The notes below the pieces were generated by a model. That model did not search any database. It was given only the letters and a program-made list of their open reading frames with translations, and had not been told where the DNA came from. DNA of 64,000 nt from Sphaerosporella brunnea (taxonomy: Eukaryota; Ascomycota; Pezizomycetes; Pezizales; Pyronemataceae), in NCBI GenBank assembly GCA_008704415.1, contig VXIS01000038.1, positions 1 to 64,000 of the forward strand, given 5' to 3'. This document shows, piece by piece, positions 53,790 to 63,545 of the stretch; the stretch's first letter is position 1, and each line of letters begins with the position of its first letter. Made by a program: the position numbers and the translations under genes.

Positions 53790-54210
53790 CGGCACGGAGC
53801 CGGGGCACCGGCCGAGTCGGTTTGGATTGTAGCGTCTTGAATGAATGCTTTGCACGCTCGATCTCGGTTCCCCGTCCTGATTTCGGACTCTTGTGAGGAG
53901 GGGTGGCACGTTGTGAATCAAGCTCATTGAGAATACTATACGTTGCATGGTTATTGAGTCCACGTCCCGAACTGTAGTAAAACACGAACTCCCCCCTTCC
54001 CCGCGCAGGCCGTGTGAAGCGTTGCGTTTGTTGGCCATGATTCGATTTGCGGTGCCCGTCGATGTCTAGAGCTTGTCATCAACACAATCAATGCCCCAAA
54101 TGACGGCTCAAAGAGGTACCCAGTGATCGTTATCCGGGACAGACCATCGGCGCGCTCTGCCGTGAGACGATGCCGATTTTTGTCGGCTGTTGACGTGGGA
54201 GGACACGTAA
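53790..54210. other. Unassigned stretch, 3' flank of gene B
   Basis: No gene recognised. Confidence 0.4.
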
Positions 54211-54420
54211 TCAGGTGGTCCCGGCAACGCGGCGTCGCGGAACCCACACAGCGCGTATGCTCCAAGTCACGAGACCCGTGACCTTGACCTTCTCCTCCCG
54301 CTTGGTCCAGACGGCACGCACTTGGTCCGCGCACTGATCGCTGGCTAGGGGTGAGGTACCATCTCTGTCATTCTGGAGCGGAGCCCTGCAGGAGAACACT
54401 GGATGAAAGCAACCGCGCCG
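54211..54420 (-). pseudogene. MULE transposase N-terminal fragment
   Basis: VRAVWTKREEKVKVTGLV then RAVWVPRRRVAG aligns with VRTVWNKEEEKVKVTVVV at 38190 of the larger copy. Nothing else of the transposase follows. Confidence 0.6.
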
Positions 54421-54496
54421 TGTTTCGCACACATACTCCTTGACTGCAACGTACGTATGACTCTCCGTTAAGTGGCGCTGTACCGATGACTGCACA

Positions 54497-54515
54497 CCGT
54501 GTGGTCACCACACGG
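54497..54515 (+). promoter_or_regulatory. Variant hairpin before a LINE-type tail
   Basis: CCGTGTGGTCACCACACGG, a perfect 9-bp stem around a single C, followed 17 bases later by AATATGATTGAAACAAAA, the same tail motif as after the GGCCGC hairpins. Confidence 0.45.
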
Positions 54516-54564
54516 ATGTTCACTCGTACAATATGATTGAAACAAAAAACAAAACGACACCCAA

Positions 54565-54900
54565 TGACCTATATTTCCGACTGGCAGCCACGCAAGCTGG
54601 GGATGTGTCCGAAAGCCTCGCGGCCAGATGGTCCAGAACCGAGAAAACATGGTGCCAGTGCCGCACTGGCGAAAGGAAGACCCCATTGCGCGGTGAGAAG
54701 GGGCATTCAGAGTGTACTGTTTAACAGATGGTGCCGAAGTGGGAGGAGGGTTCCGCAGCCACAAAATGTTGACCGGAACCCAAGTGCGAAAAACGGGGCA
54801 ACGGGGAAGCGGTCAGGGCGAGGAAGCAAGCGACGCGGACAAAGTGCAGGAGCGGCAACGCCACTAGGAAAACAATGATGAATACGAGGAGGGTAAAACC
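54565..54900 (+). pseudogene. LINE F: Cys/His end fragment
   Basis: YFRLAATQAGDVSESLAARW then TEKTWCQCRTGERKT, resembling the FYQLRTAKAP...WCWCC region of LINE C but more diverged; followed by a stop and basic residues. Probably a different LINE subfamily. Confidence 0.5.
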
Positions 54901-54939
54901 GGGCCTCCATCATCACACCACGGATTTGGATTCATTCTG

Positions 54940-56640
54940 CCAGGCTTCATCATCACCACGGATTCGAGTTCATTCTGCCATCCCGGCTCGCTGGTCGGTA
55001 GGCGTATTCACATCTGCAAACTAACGCCTTGCGTGGGATGACGATAGCGATTCGAGGCGCCGCACCATCTCCGGCCAGGCGATGAGGCCGGCTTGATTCA
55101 TACACGCCAGAAAATCCTGAAAGTTGATAGCCCTCCTTTGACACAATGTTTATCGTCTGCAAGGGCACTACATGCTTCCAGCGGTGTTTATAGAGTCCAC
55201 ACTGTGTAAGCGACAGCATGTCAGGTAAATCATCAAACCATTCTGTGACACCTCCGCTGCGTACCGTCCAAAATATACGTCTCCGGAAGGCAGGAACGTT
55301 TGTCAAAGCAGGTGCACACAACCTGGACCCGCAGAACCCCAATCGAGCAGATGATCCGATGGTGGGCTGTCACCAGAGACCCGCCACCGGGCATACATGC
55401 AGCGAGGGGGATATTCTTAGCGCGAGGCTAAGAATGTTCCACATCACGTGCGCAGGTGAGCGGCAGTGATGAATGAGAAGATGCTAACATCTCCGCTAAG
55501 AATATCCTCACAGCGCCACACAGGCTGTCGACACAGCATATCTGACGCCACCTTAACAAGCGGCGTGGGCTGGTGACATTATCAACCAGGTCGCGTGGCG
55601 AACAATACAACAACGCATGATATGATGTGTGGCGGGCGCCACGGGATGCAACCTGTCGCCGTGACCATTCGCTGTCAACGATGCGGAGTCTTAGTGTGCC
55701 GCCGGCTCTGGACTGACTATTGGATGAATGATGACGATATCCGCTCAAGAAACGTTCGTAATATGCGATGAGAACCCATTCCCGCAAAGCACGCGGGATC
55801 GTCGTGGAATGGACCAAAACAGCATTCGAGACGGTGGAATTCAACGATAGGCAGAAAATAAATCAAAACCGTCCAGAGACATGGAATTAAAAAAGGAAAA
55901 TTACATCGCTCACAGCTTGCCCATTGTGCCACCTCGGAGGTTTCTTCGTGTTTGCTGTAACAAACAATGTGAACAGGTCTGTGGAGAACGTGCTAGCTAC
56001 CTCGATATGGAATTCACCGAGCCGGGTCGTGTGGTGAAATCATCAAACCACGCAGCGAGTTTGCCGGGACGTTCATTATGTGAGGTTGAATGTATGCGTA
56101 TTGAGAATATATAGTGAGGATTGAAGTGAATTTATAGACATCGGCTCAGCGGTATGTGCTGCAAAGTCTTTTCAATGGACTTCTCTCATGTTCCATGAGG
56201 TGGAGAATGTCAGCTGGTTACACCCTCCAGCGGAGAGCGACAACTTCGCTTGATTGAAGATAATTCCGATTATCATGAGGTTGAGACCCGATATCGATGC
56301 AGAGACAGCTTGATACTGCCATTTCCCTGGTTGCGGTGAATCCTCTGCTGATGGATATAAACGCCACTCCGGTCGTTGCATCATGATTGTGATACCTTGT
56401 TGAATGCTGGCGGCAACGGCGTTGCTGGAAGTGGACGCGGCGGGAGCTGAGCTACGGCGACAACTGCTGAAAGTATCAAAACCGCGTTAACAGGCACCAT
56501 CCTGCTTACCACTTGGTGTCTGCAGGTCTGCATTTTGATAGTGCCAACCACCAGCATAACGCTCGGTCGGTATTCTATATAGCTGCGAAACGGCGACAAC
56601 CGTGACGCATCGCAGTGCATAACCTGGCCAATCCAGCCTC
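54940..56640. repeat. Family R, copy 4 (first of a tandem pair)
   Basis: Aligns along about 1.7 kb with 56660-58380. Shared blocks in order: GGATGACGATAGCGATTC, CTACATGCTTCCAGCGGTGT with TTTATAGAG, GTACCGTCCAAAATATACGT, the palindrome region 55413-55435, ATCACGTGCGCAGG, and GCAAAGTCTTTTCAATGG. A minus frame near 56210 reads ADILHLMEHERSPLKRLC, similar to DDILHLVEHVMDLKTLFL in copy 3. No intact gene. Confidence 0.6.
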
Positions 56641-56659
56641 AGGCAGGCGGAGGAAGCAG

Positions 56660-58380
56660 TCAGATCTGGCTTTCACCACATCTATGGATCCGGCTTCATC
56701 CTACCCTGGTCGCTGCTCAGCAGGCGTTTGCACATCGGCAAAAAGCAATGCCTTGTGTAGGATGACGATCACAATTCAAGCTGCTGGACCAGCCCCGGCC
56801 AGTTTGGCTTGATCATTGGACGACAACAACTCCTGAAAGGTGAAACACGTGCGTGCACAAACTCATTGACGTTGCGAAAACACTACATGCTTCCATTGGT
56901 CTTTGGATCGCGTTTATAGAGCGCATCCTGCCCCGGTGCCTATTCGTCAGAGAAACCATAAAGCCTCCTGTTGTGACACATTGGGCGCGTACCGTCTAAA
57001 ATATACTTCTCCACAAAGCAGGGACGTTTGCGAAACAACCATCGCCCGTATAGCACCGATCAATGAGATACCCCCATGGCGTGGCTGCCACCTGTGCCAG
57101 CAGAGACACAACACCTGGCATAAATGCAGCGCGAGAAATATTCTTAGCCTCGCGCTAAGAATGTTCAACATCACGTGCGCAGTGCTCATACAAACATGGA
57201 GAACATTCTCAGCGCCTGCGCTAAGAATCTTCTCTGCTGGTCAGCCACTGCGGTCGCCAGAGCAGAGTTAATGCCGCTTTACCCACGCGACCGCGTGTTG
57301 ATTGCGCAGGTGACATGATCAGCCGAGTCATTCGCGGTTCAGGTCGCATTGCGAACGATACAATAACAGGTAACCGCACGCGGTGGAGTGCCTGCGGCGG
57401 CTGTGAAGGGCGGCGCAAACTCTGGTGGAGATCCAGCTGGGATCAGAGAAGCGACGAAAGGTTGTGAGCGCAACGGGCTCAAACCCTTTGCCATTGTCGG
57501 TCGCTATGGAACTTTTGGAGCCAAGAACGGACGTGTATTCAGTCGTTATCTGCCACCCAGCAGCACCGGGTCTTGAATCGGCTACGCGACGAATGACGCC
57601 GGTATCCGCTCACGAAACAGTCCCGGAGTATATTCGTATTATCCCACGAATCCCATAGGTACACGCAGGGTACAGAGGATCAAGCAAAACAGCGTTGCAC
57701 ACGGACGATTTGTGCAGTAGCTTAAAAATGGATCAAATCTGTCAAGCGACATAGGATTGAAAAAAAAAAGATATCACCTCCGGCGATGCGGTCCATTGTA
57801 AGGGCTACTGTGGGAGTTAGGACCTCTCCAAGCAATGTTTCTTCATGTGGCCAAGCTCGATAAAGAATATATCGAGCTGGGTCATGCTGTGAACCCGTGA
57901 AATCGCGAAGCCAGGTCATCTGGACGTTCATTCAGTGAAGTTATGTTCTGTTTGCTGGTTGAGAATATCAAGTGAGGAGCACCCGATGCTTGGCAGTATG
58001 CTCTGCAAAGTCTTTTCCACGGGCTTCCCTGATTTGGTTCCGGGGCAGAGAATGTCAGGCGACAACCTGCCTTGATGGATTCACGCATGTTGTTTGTCCA
58101 CTGACGACTCGATCGTGATGCAGGCACAGCTTGATGCAGCTTCACATGGTTGTCGTGTAGCCATTGCCGCCGCCGTATGTTTCGCCGCCGCGGTCGTCGC
58201 ATCACGACCGTTAGTCCAGGTTCGGTAGTGCCGTAGACGGCGGTCTGGAACTGCCGAAGGTATCAAAACGGCGATAGAGGACACGATCCTGTTGACCACT
58301 AGAGTTCCGCAAATTTGCGTGTTGGCAGCGCAGCGCCAGCGCCTAGCATTACAAGCTCGGTCACTATTGTATGCAGACTC
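56660..58380. repeat. Family R, copy 5 (second of a tandem pair)
   Basis: Same order as copy 4: GGATGACGATCACAATTC, CTACATGCTTCCATTGGTCT, GTACCGTCTAAAATATACTT, palindromes at 57140-57162 and 57205-57228, ATCACGTGCGCAGT, and GCAAAGTCTTTTCCACGG. Divergence is substantial, so the duplication is old. Confidence 0.6.
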
Positions 58381-58544
58381 GAATCCTGGACGCACCCCAC
58401 ATAAAGCGCTGCCCACAAGCCAGCCAATCAACACTCGTTGTGCAGATTGATGATTACTCTGGCCCGGCGAAGTGGGCTGGCACTCTGGCGGGGGTGTTCA
58501 CCCAGGTACCCGTTGTATTGAATGCCGGCAGATATAGTGCAATA

Positions 58545-59193
58545 CAGGGCTGTCAATAGTCCGGCCGGCCGCCAGGTCAAACGGGGCCCCACGGAGTGGG
58601 TCAGGTCTGGCCGGTGATGTGGGAAGCCCGACAGGTTTGGGCCGGCATGAGAAAAACCTGAAAATCTGATAGGTGCCGGCCGGTGCCCGGTCCCAAACAA
58701 TTAAGGTCGGGTTGGTCATTGTGCCGAACGTGGGGCCACTAAAAGCGCTAATCGTTCGGTGCTCGTTCCGCCGCAGGTAAAGCGTCGATCGCAATCAAAA
58801 GACTGGTCGATCCACGCCATAGAATGCCTCAAATCCTAGCAAGGGAAGATCTGGTATATGGGGCGGGTTCTCAAATTCATCAGGTTGAGCGTATGCTGAG
58901 TGACTTGGAACATCGGGCGGCGGATATGGAGAGTAGCTGGAGGTCCTTCAGGTTGTTGAATCTGTATCTCGCGTTCATGTTTCTTTCCTTGATGTATGTG
59001 TAAGCAAAAAACTACAGATGCCTGGCGGGCCCGCCGGGCGCCGGGTCCTTCTGGGCCTGGCGGGTGCCCGTAGGCGCCTGGGTCTCGATCCAAAAAGCCT
59101 GGTCCAAACGGACCGTGATTTCAGAAGCCCGTTTCAATCAGTCCGGTTCATGCCGCGCTCAAAGCCGGACTGGCCGGACTTTTGACAGCCCTG
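58545..59193. mobile_element. CAGGGCTG-family TIR element
   Basis: Left end CAGGGCTGTCAATAGTCCGG, right end CCGGACTTTTGACAGCCCTG: inverted repeats with one mismatch in about 20 bp. Interior shared with 12818-13340 and 2650-3121. The flanking 8-mers (GTGCAATA, GCCGGTAG) differ, so no target duplication survives, or the two ends belong to different copies. No transposase. Confidence 0.65.
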
Positions 59194-59793
59194 GCCGGTA
59201 GATTCGCGGTGTCGTATAACGGTGAGTGGAAGCTGGTCATACCGCAGCCGCCCGATGTGCTTTTGTTCCAATCGCTGGGCCGCGACTTCCATCTAATGAA
59301 TGAGTCCGAGTGGGCGTGGTGGAGCTGCGTGCGGGATTGCCGGAAGAAGGGCGGCTACGGGAACGTCGGGCAAGGCGGCGAATGCAGGACCCGCAGCGGC
59401 AAGTAGAGGTAAGACAGGCTGAGCCACCGGACCCTGAGAAACCTGCACACCGTGAGGCGCTGGATCTTGAACCACCACCGGACCCTGAGCCACCTGAACA
59501 ACTTGAGGCGCCGGGTCACGACCCTGCACCGGGTGTGGTGCCACAGTAAGCACATACAACAAAAGCAGGGGTGTTTCGGTCTTGCAAAATCCTTCGACTG
59601 AGTTGTCCATGGCGTTTGAGATCAGTGCGCACGGCCGACACGCACATGGGTTATAAAGGTGGAACACGTGTCCGTCCCTGACGAAGCCTCTTCCTCCTGG
59701 GCGAAGGCCAGCGCAGAGCGTCCAATTGACACTGTCTTCGACCACGTTGGTAGTAGGATGGCCGGCGAAAAGCTCAACATAGTCGGTGTTGAA

Positions 59794-60171
59794 TAGTGAT
59801 GGACATGAGCCGGCTCGAGCGGAGCCGTGGGGGTCGGCTCGTGCAGGCTCCGCTTATCACGACTTCAGCTGGCTGAGCTGAGCCGAGCCTCGAAAGTTCG
59901 AATTTCGGCTCGAGCCACAAAACAATCTGCCATGCGCGAGCCGGTGTAAAAGGAGGAGGTCGAAGGACGTGAGATTCCGCGCGTTCTATATACAAATCAA
60001 ATCTCACGGGGGTCTGAGTCCTCCATTCATCGTTCGATGTGTGACAACTCCGGTCCAGAATCAAGGCCTTCGAGTTCGAGCGCAGCTCGGCTCACCCACG
60101 ATTCGGCTCGGCTCATGGCTCATACCGGCTCGGCTCATGGCTCGAGCCGGCTCGGCGCACGTCCATCACTA
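59794..60171. mobile_element. hAT family H1, 378-bp derivative
   Basis: TAGTGATGGACATGAGCCGG at the left and the inverted ...GTCCATCACTA at the right, flanked by a perfect 8-bp duplication GTGTTGAA (59786-59793, 60172-60179). Filled with GGCTCGAGCC/GGCTCGGCTC subterminal words. Sits inside the Cys-rich gene. Confidence 0.9.
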
Positions 60172-60308
60172 GTGTTGAATCTCTTTGTGATAGTAACCGT
60201 CTGCGTGGCCAGGCTTCTGCCGGTGTCGCATTGACGGTTGGCGGACTGCTCGGATTCCGCACTGGCATTGGCGATGACCTGATTTACCGTGTTCGTGCAG
60301 CTGAGAAC

Positions 60309-61128
60309 CAGAGTTGCACACGAGACCGCGAGACGAGACTGAGAATGATCGAGACACGTCGAGAACTGTTGAGACCGCTCGAGAATGGCGAGACTGACCG
60401 AGAATGGCGGCGGCCTAGCGAGACCAGGCGAGACCCGGCGAGAATCTCTCCGGCGCGGGAGAGGGTGATCACTCGAACGTGGCCGGGATGGGGTTGATCA
60501 CTCGAACGGGGCTCGGACGGAACGGGGTTGATCACTCGAACGGGGCTCGGACGGAACGGGGTTGATCACTCGAACGGGGCTCGGACGGAACGGGGTTGAT
60601 CACTCGAACGGGGCTCGGACGGAACGGGGTTGATCACTCGAACGGGGCTCGGACGGAACGGGGTTGATCACTCGAACGGGGCTCGGACGGAACGGGGTTG
60701 ATCACTCGAACGGGGCTCGGACGGAACGGGGTTGATCACTCGAACGGGGCTGGAACGGGGTTGATCACTCGGACGGGGCTGGAACGGGGTTGATCACTCG
60801 AACGGGTCTGGGATGGGGTTGATCTCTCGAACGGGGCTCGGACGGAACAGGGTTTCCAGTCTGCATCGTAAACTGGGCGGACGGGTCATGTGCCCTGGTG
60901 CACCCAGATGGGCGAGGAACATAACAACGATGCAATTGCAGACACTATCCTCGTAGAATAGCAATTTGTGTACCTGAACGTTGGCGAGACAGCCGAGCAC
61001 TCGCGGGAATGACGAGACCAAACGAGAACCGTCGAGACTGTCACGAGACCGGCGAGACATTTCGAGACCGCACGATTCTCACGAGACCGAGACCCTCGGC
61101 GAGAATTCTCGACTCGTGTGCAACACTG
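60309..61128 (-). mobile_element. Minisatellite-bearing hAT-like element, copy 2
   Basis: Ends CAGAGTTGCACACGAG and CTCGTGTGCAACACTG, flanked by a perfect 8-bp duplication CTGAGAAC (60301-60308, 61129-61136). Same subterminal TCTCG arrays and minisatellite as 7405-8524 but in reverse orientation. It interrupts the Cys-rich gene, so it moved after that gene existed here. Confidence 0.9.
60485..60860 (-). repeat. Regular 34-bp minisatellite
   Basis: About seven near-identical 34-bp units containing GGGGTTGATCACTCGAACGG and GCTCGGACGGAAC, then shorter variants. The high identity indicates recent expansion compared with the irregular array at 7690-8370. Confidence 0.9.
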
Positions 61129-61377
61129 CTGAGAACACCCCGCGAGCTGGTCTGCCCGAACCTGCCCTTGTGCATGGCGCAGCAAGTGGTCTTCGGAGTG
61201 CAGACCGAGTCCGGGCACCGCATGCTGACAAGGACGTCATGCGCGTTGTCATTGCAAACCGCGCCAACAGGATCGTCTGTGTCCTGTGCATCTCCATGCC
61301 ATCGCGAGCGGCATCCAGATCCGCCAGGTTGCGGAGAGTTGCAATGTGGGCGCTTAGGGGCGCTTCGCGTTGGGAGG

Positions 61378-61570
61378 TGGTAGTGTTGCAAGGTTGCAAG
61401 GACTTGGTCGCTGGTAGGTGCTGATGAGGGATGGAGGTTGTCGGGGAATTGTAAGATAGCAGCGATGGGCTTTTCGGGGTGGGAGGGGGGCGGTGGTAGG
61501 GTTGCCGCAAGGTTGAAAGGAGATGGTCGCTGTCAAGTGCTGGTGCGAGATGGGCTCGGGGTTCCTGCCA
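61378..61570. repeat. Degenerate direct repeat, about 115-bp spacing
   Basis: Words such as TTGCAAGGTTGCAAGGACTT / TTGCCGCAAGGTTGAAAGGA, TGGTCGCTG and GGTGCTGATGAGGG / AGTGCTGGTGCGAG recur in the same order. It lies in the upstream region of the Cys-rich gene; no coding role is evident. Confidence 0.55.
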
Positions 61571-61831
61571 CCTGGTTTTTTGGGTAACATCCAGCCTGAT
61601 TGAGTATATTCCCCCTCGTTCTGGAAGAGGAGGCATTATTCGGCATTTTGCTCACCGTCTTGCTTCCAATGTTTCACGTTCTTTATTCCCTATGGTCCTG
61701 GAACGTATCTCTGACTTTACTTCCCCCTGTGGTGTCATATTCTGTAGCTAGTCTACTCTTCGCAGCGGGGAGGAAAACATACAATACTAAGAAAAACAAC
61801 CAGAAGATCAAACATTGAAGAAGAAAACCAT

Positions 61832-62413
61832 CTAAAGACCGAAACCTGAATCACGAGGAACCACGGCCGGCCACCAGCGCCGGTTCCTTATCGTCGTGGT
61901 GCCAACGATCACGACCTGCGTCAAGATGTGGAACATGACGAATCCCTCGACGACCTGCAACGGGCGGCCCACGAACAGCGCCGGCCACCAGCGCCGCTTC
62001 CTTATCGTCGTGGTGCCAACGATCACGACCTGCGTCAAGATGTGGAACATGACGAATCCCTCGACGACCTGCAACGGGCGGCCCACGAACAGCGCCGGCC
62101 ACCAGCGCCGCTTCCTTATCGTCGTGGTGCCAACGATCACGACCTGCGTCAAGATGTGGAACATGACGGATCCCTCGACGACCTGCAACGGGCGGCCCAC
62201 GAACAGCGCCAGCCACAGCGTGGCCAGCCCAGCGTCGTTGGCCAGAGCGACGAGTGCTCTGGCCCAACGCGCGGGGTCGCCGCCGTGGCCGGGGTGCTCG
62301 TCCGGGAACCATCCGTTGACGATCGCGGCTTCGCCCATGGTCAGGTGCACCTTGGCGTTGCCGAGTGGTGGCGCGATGTTGTGCTGGTTTTGGATGTAGC
62401 GCATGGTCGCCAT
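61832..62413 (-). CDS. Gene C: N-terminal relative of gene A with triplicated 38-residue segment
   Basis: Starts MATMRYIQNQHNIAPPLGNA and is nearly identical to gene A for its first 100 residues, at the DNA level as well. The segment ALFVGRPLQVVEGFVMFHIL to RKRRWWP is then present three times at a period of 114 bp (38 codons), with only a few substitutions. The frame stops soon after VVPRDSGFGL; the Gln-rich coil and the duplicated C-terminal modules of gene A are missing. 193 residues. It may be a truncated pseudogene or a new short protein. It lies in inverted orientation to gene A, 27 kb away. Confidence 0.7.
   Translation of the reverse strand: MATMRYIQNQHNIAPPLGNAKVHLTMGEAAIVNGWFPDEHPGHGGDPARWARALVALANDAGLATLWLALFVGRPLQVVEGSVMFHILTQVVIVGTTTIRKRRWWPALFVGRPLQVVEGFVMFHILTQVVIVGTTTIRKRRWWPALFVGRPLQVVEGFVMFHILTQVVIVGTTTIRNRRWWPAVVPRDSGFGL
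61865..62210. repeat. 114-bp tandem repeat, three copies
   Basis: Near-identical units within gene C, for example GCCGCTTCCTTATCGTCGTG recurring 114 bases apart. The single-copy form is in gene A (about 34450-34560), so this is a local expansion after the A/C duplication. Confidence 0.9.
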
Positions 62414-62461
62414 TTTGTGGTATGCGCTGCGTGCGAGGCTGCGACAGCTGTTAGCTAGTTC

Positions 62462-63234
62462 TCAGTGACCTAGTGAGGAGAATATACCTGAAAAATATGC
62501 TCCTGCGATCGGATTGGGCGTTGAAGAAAGCCCTTGTGAGGTGTTGGGTGAACCCATGGCATTGAGGGGTCCTGCGAATACAGTCGGCATGGCAGACTGC
62601 CCAGGCAATGTTCCCTCCGCCGATGGTATGGCGAACAGGGGTATTGAGTCGCCTGAGGCCGAATGGCGTCTGCCCATCTTGCGCTTCGCCTCGGGAGGAG
62701 GAGGGCGATCGCGATCGCCCTGTTTGCAGTCAGCACCTAGAGTTTCAAATGTCGCTTCGCATTCTTAATACTTACATCTTCAGCGGAGTGTTTGTCCGGG
62801 GAACAGATGCCAGCATTGCTGTTCGAAGGAGTGGCAGGGGATGATGCACGGAGTTTTCCCATCTTGGACGGGGGACTTCCAGCGATGCCGAGAGTCATGG
62901 CTCTGGGTGCAGGTGAAGCATTTGGTGGTGTAGAGTTGTTGCCTGTCATATTGGAGTTGGCGACGTTGCCAGCCTTGCTGGTCAGACGGGTCGCGCTTGT
63001 GTTTAGCACTTGGCGAGGAAGTGGTGCACGCGTTTTTCCCATCTTCGACGGGCTACCTCCCGCCAAGGCGAGGTTCAATATTGTGAATGCAGGTGGTGGA
63101 GCGGGTGGTGGAGCGGGTGGGGCAGCAACAAAGGGTGGCCTGGTGGTATCGTCGATATAGGAACTGCCGCTGCACTTCATGATGGTTCGTGTGGGTGTCG
63201 TTGCGTTGAGGTGGGTTTGGTTGGGTGGATTCAA
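62462..63234 (-). CDS. Low-complexity Pro/Ala/Ser protein with SKMGK repeats
   Basis: The frame from 63234 (MNPPNQTHLNATTPTRTIMK) to 62737 contains a Pro/Ala run and two related segments, AGGSPSKMGKTRAPLP and AGSPPSKMGKLRASSPA. A shift near 62740 continues in another frame with a third, EAKRKMGRRHSASGD, then PSAEGTLPGQSAMPTVFAGP and a stop at 62462. The continuity of the repeat across the shift supports one gene with a frameshift or a very short intron. Probably disordered and basic; function unknown. It lies upstream of gene C on the same strand. Confidence 0.45.
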
Positions 63235-63293
63235 TTGGGATTGGATGGTTTGGCGACTGGAAGTTTGTCGTAGTAGGATTGGAGGTGTGAGGA

Positions 63294-63354
63294 AGGAAGG
63301 AAGGAAGGAAGGAAGGAAGGAAGGAAGGAAAAAAGGAAAAAAGGAAAAAAGGAA
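63294..63354. repeat. GGAA/GGAAAAAA microsatellite
   Basis: About nine GGAA units followed by GGAAAAAA units. Confidence 0.95.
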
Positions 63355-63461
63355 AATGCGCTCGGGGGTGGGTTGGCTCGCGCGCCAAGGCGATTTTCGC
63401 CGACGTCAAAGTTCCAGTGCTAGCTCGCAGCTTCATATCAATCCAATTATAAAAACCTTCG

Positions 63462-63545
63462 GCTATTTCACCCTATACCCCCCTCCAGCGACCTTAATTC
63501 ACAGTCTACCCTCCATATTGGATTATTTGACCCTCTACCCGTCAA
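63462..63545 (-). repeat. MULE subterminal repeats, second copy
   Basis: On the minus strand GGGTAGAGGGTCAAATAATC, GGAGGGTAGACTGTGAAT and GGGTATAGGGTGAAATAG, corresponding to the three GGGTAGATGGTGAAATA repeats at 39636-39715. Confidence 0.7.

Larger units (their letters stand above)
59293..61391 (-). pseudogene. Cys-rich gene interrupted by two hAT-type insertions
   Basis: Three minus-strand blocks fit one frame once each insertion and one copy of its 8-bp duplication are ignored: DPVGAVCNDNAHDVLVSMRC to TSSRGVLS (to 61137), CTNTVNQVIANASAESEQSA to TITKRFN (60300-60180), and TDYVELFAGHPTTNVVEDSV to the stop at 59293. The product has many Cys in its first two thirds (CTPKTTCC, NPCACRPC) and a Pro/Val/Gln repeat tail (QDPAPHGVQVSQGPVAQP). 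This suggests a secreted or wall protein, but no signal peptide can be assigned because the 5' end is uncertain (first Met at 61391; an upstream exon is possible). The interruptions inactivate it. Confidence 0.6.

Noticed and set aside
53091..54038. 315-codon minus-strand frame over gene B
   Set aside because: Antisense shadow in GC-rich codons; the plus strand has the duplicated module shared with gene A.
58537..59201. Target duplication for the CAGGGCTG element
   Set aside because: The 8-mers on the two sides (GTGCAATA and GCCGGTAG) do not match.
59182..59406. Plus-strand frame with EWKLVIPQPPDVLLFQSLGR
   Set aside because: Looks protein-like but overlaps the Pro/Val-rich tail of the Cys-rich gene, whose frame is recoverable across two insertions; kept only as an alternative reading.
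61896..62458. Plus-strand frames with tandem repeats opposite gene C
   Set aside because: Shadows of the 114-bp repeat; the minus frame is the one conserved with gene A, including the start codon.
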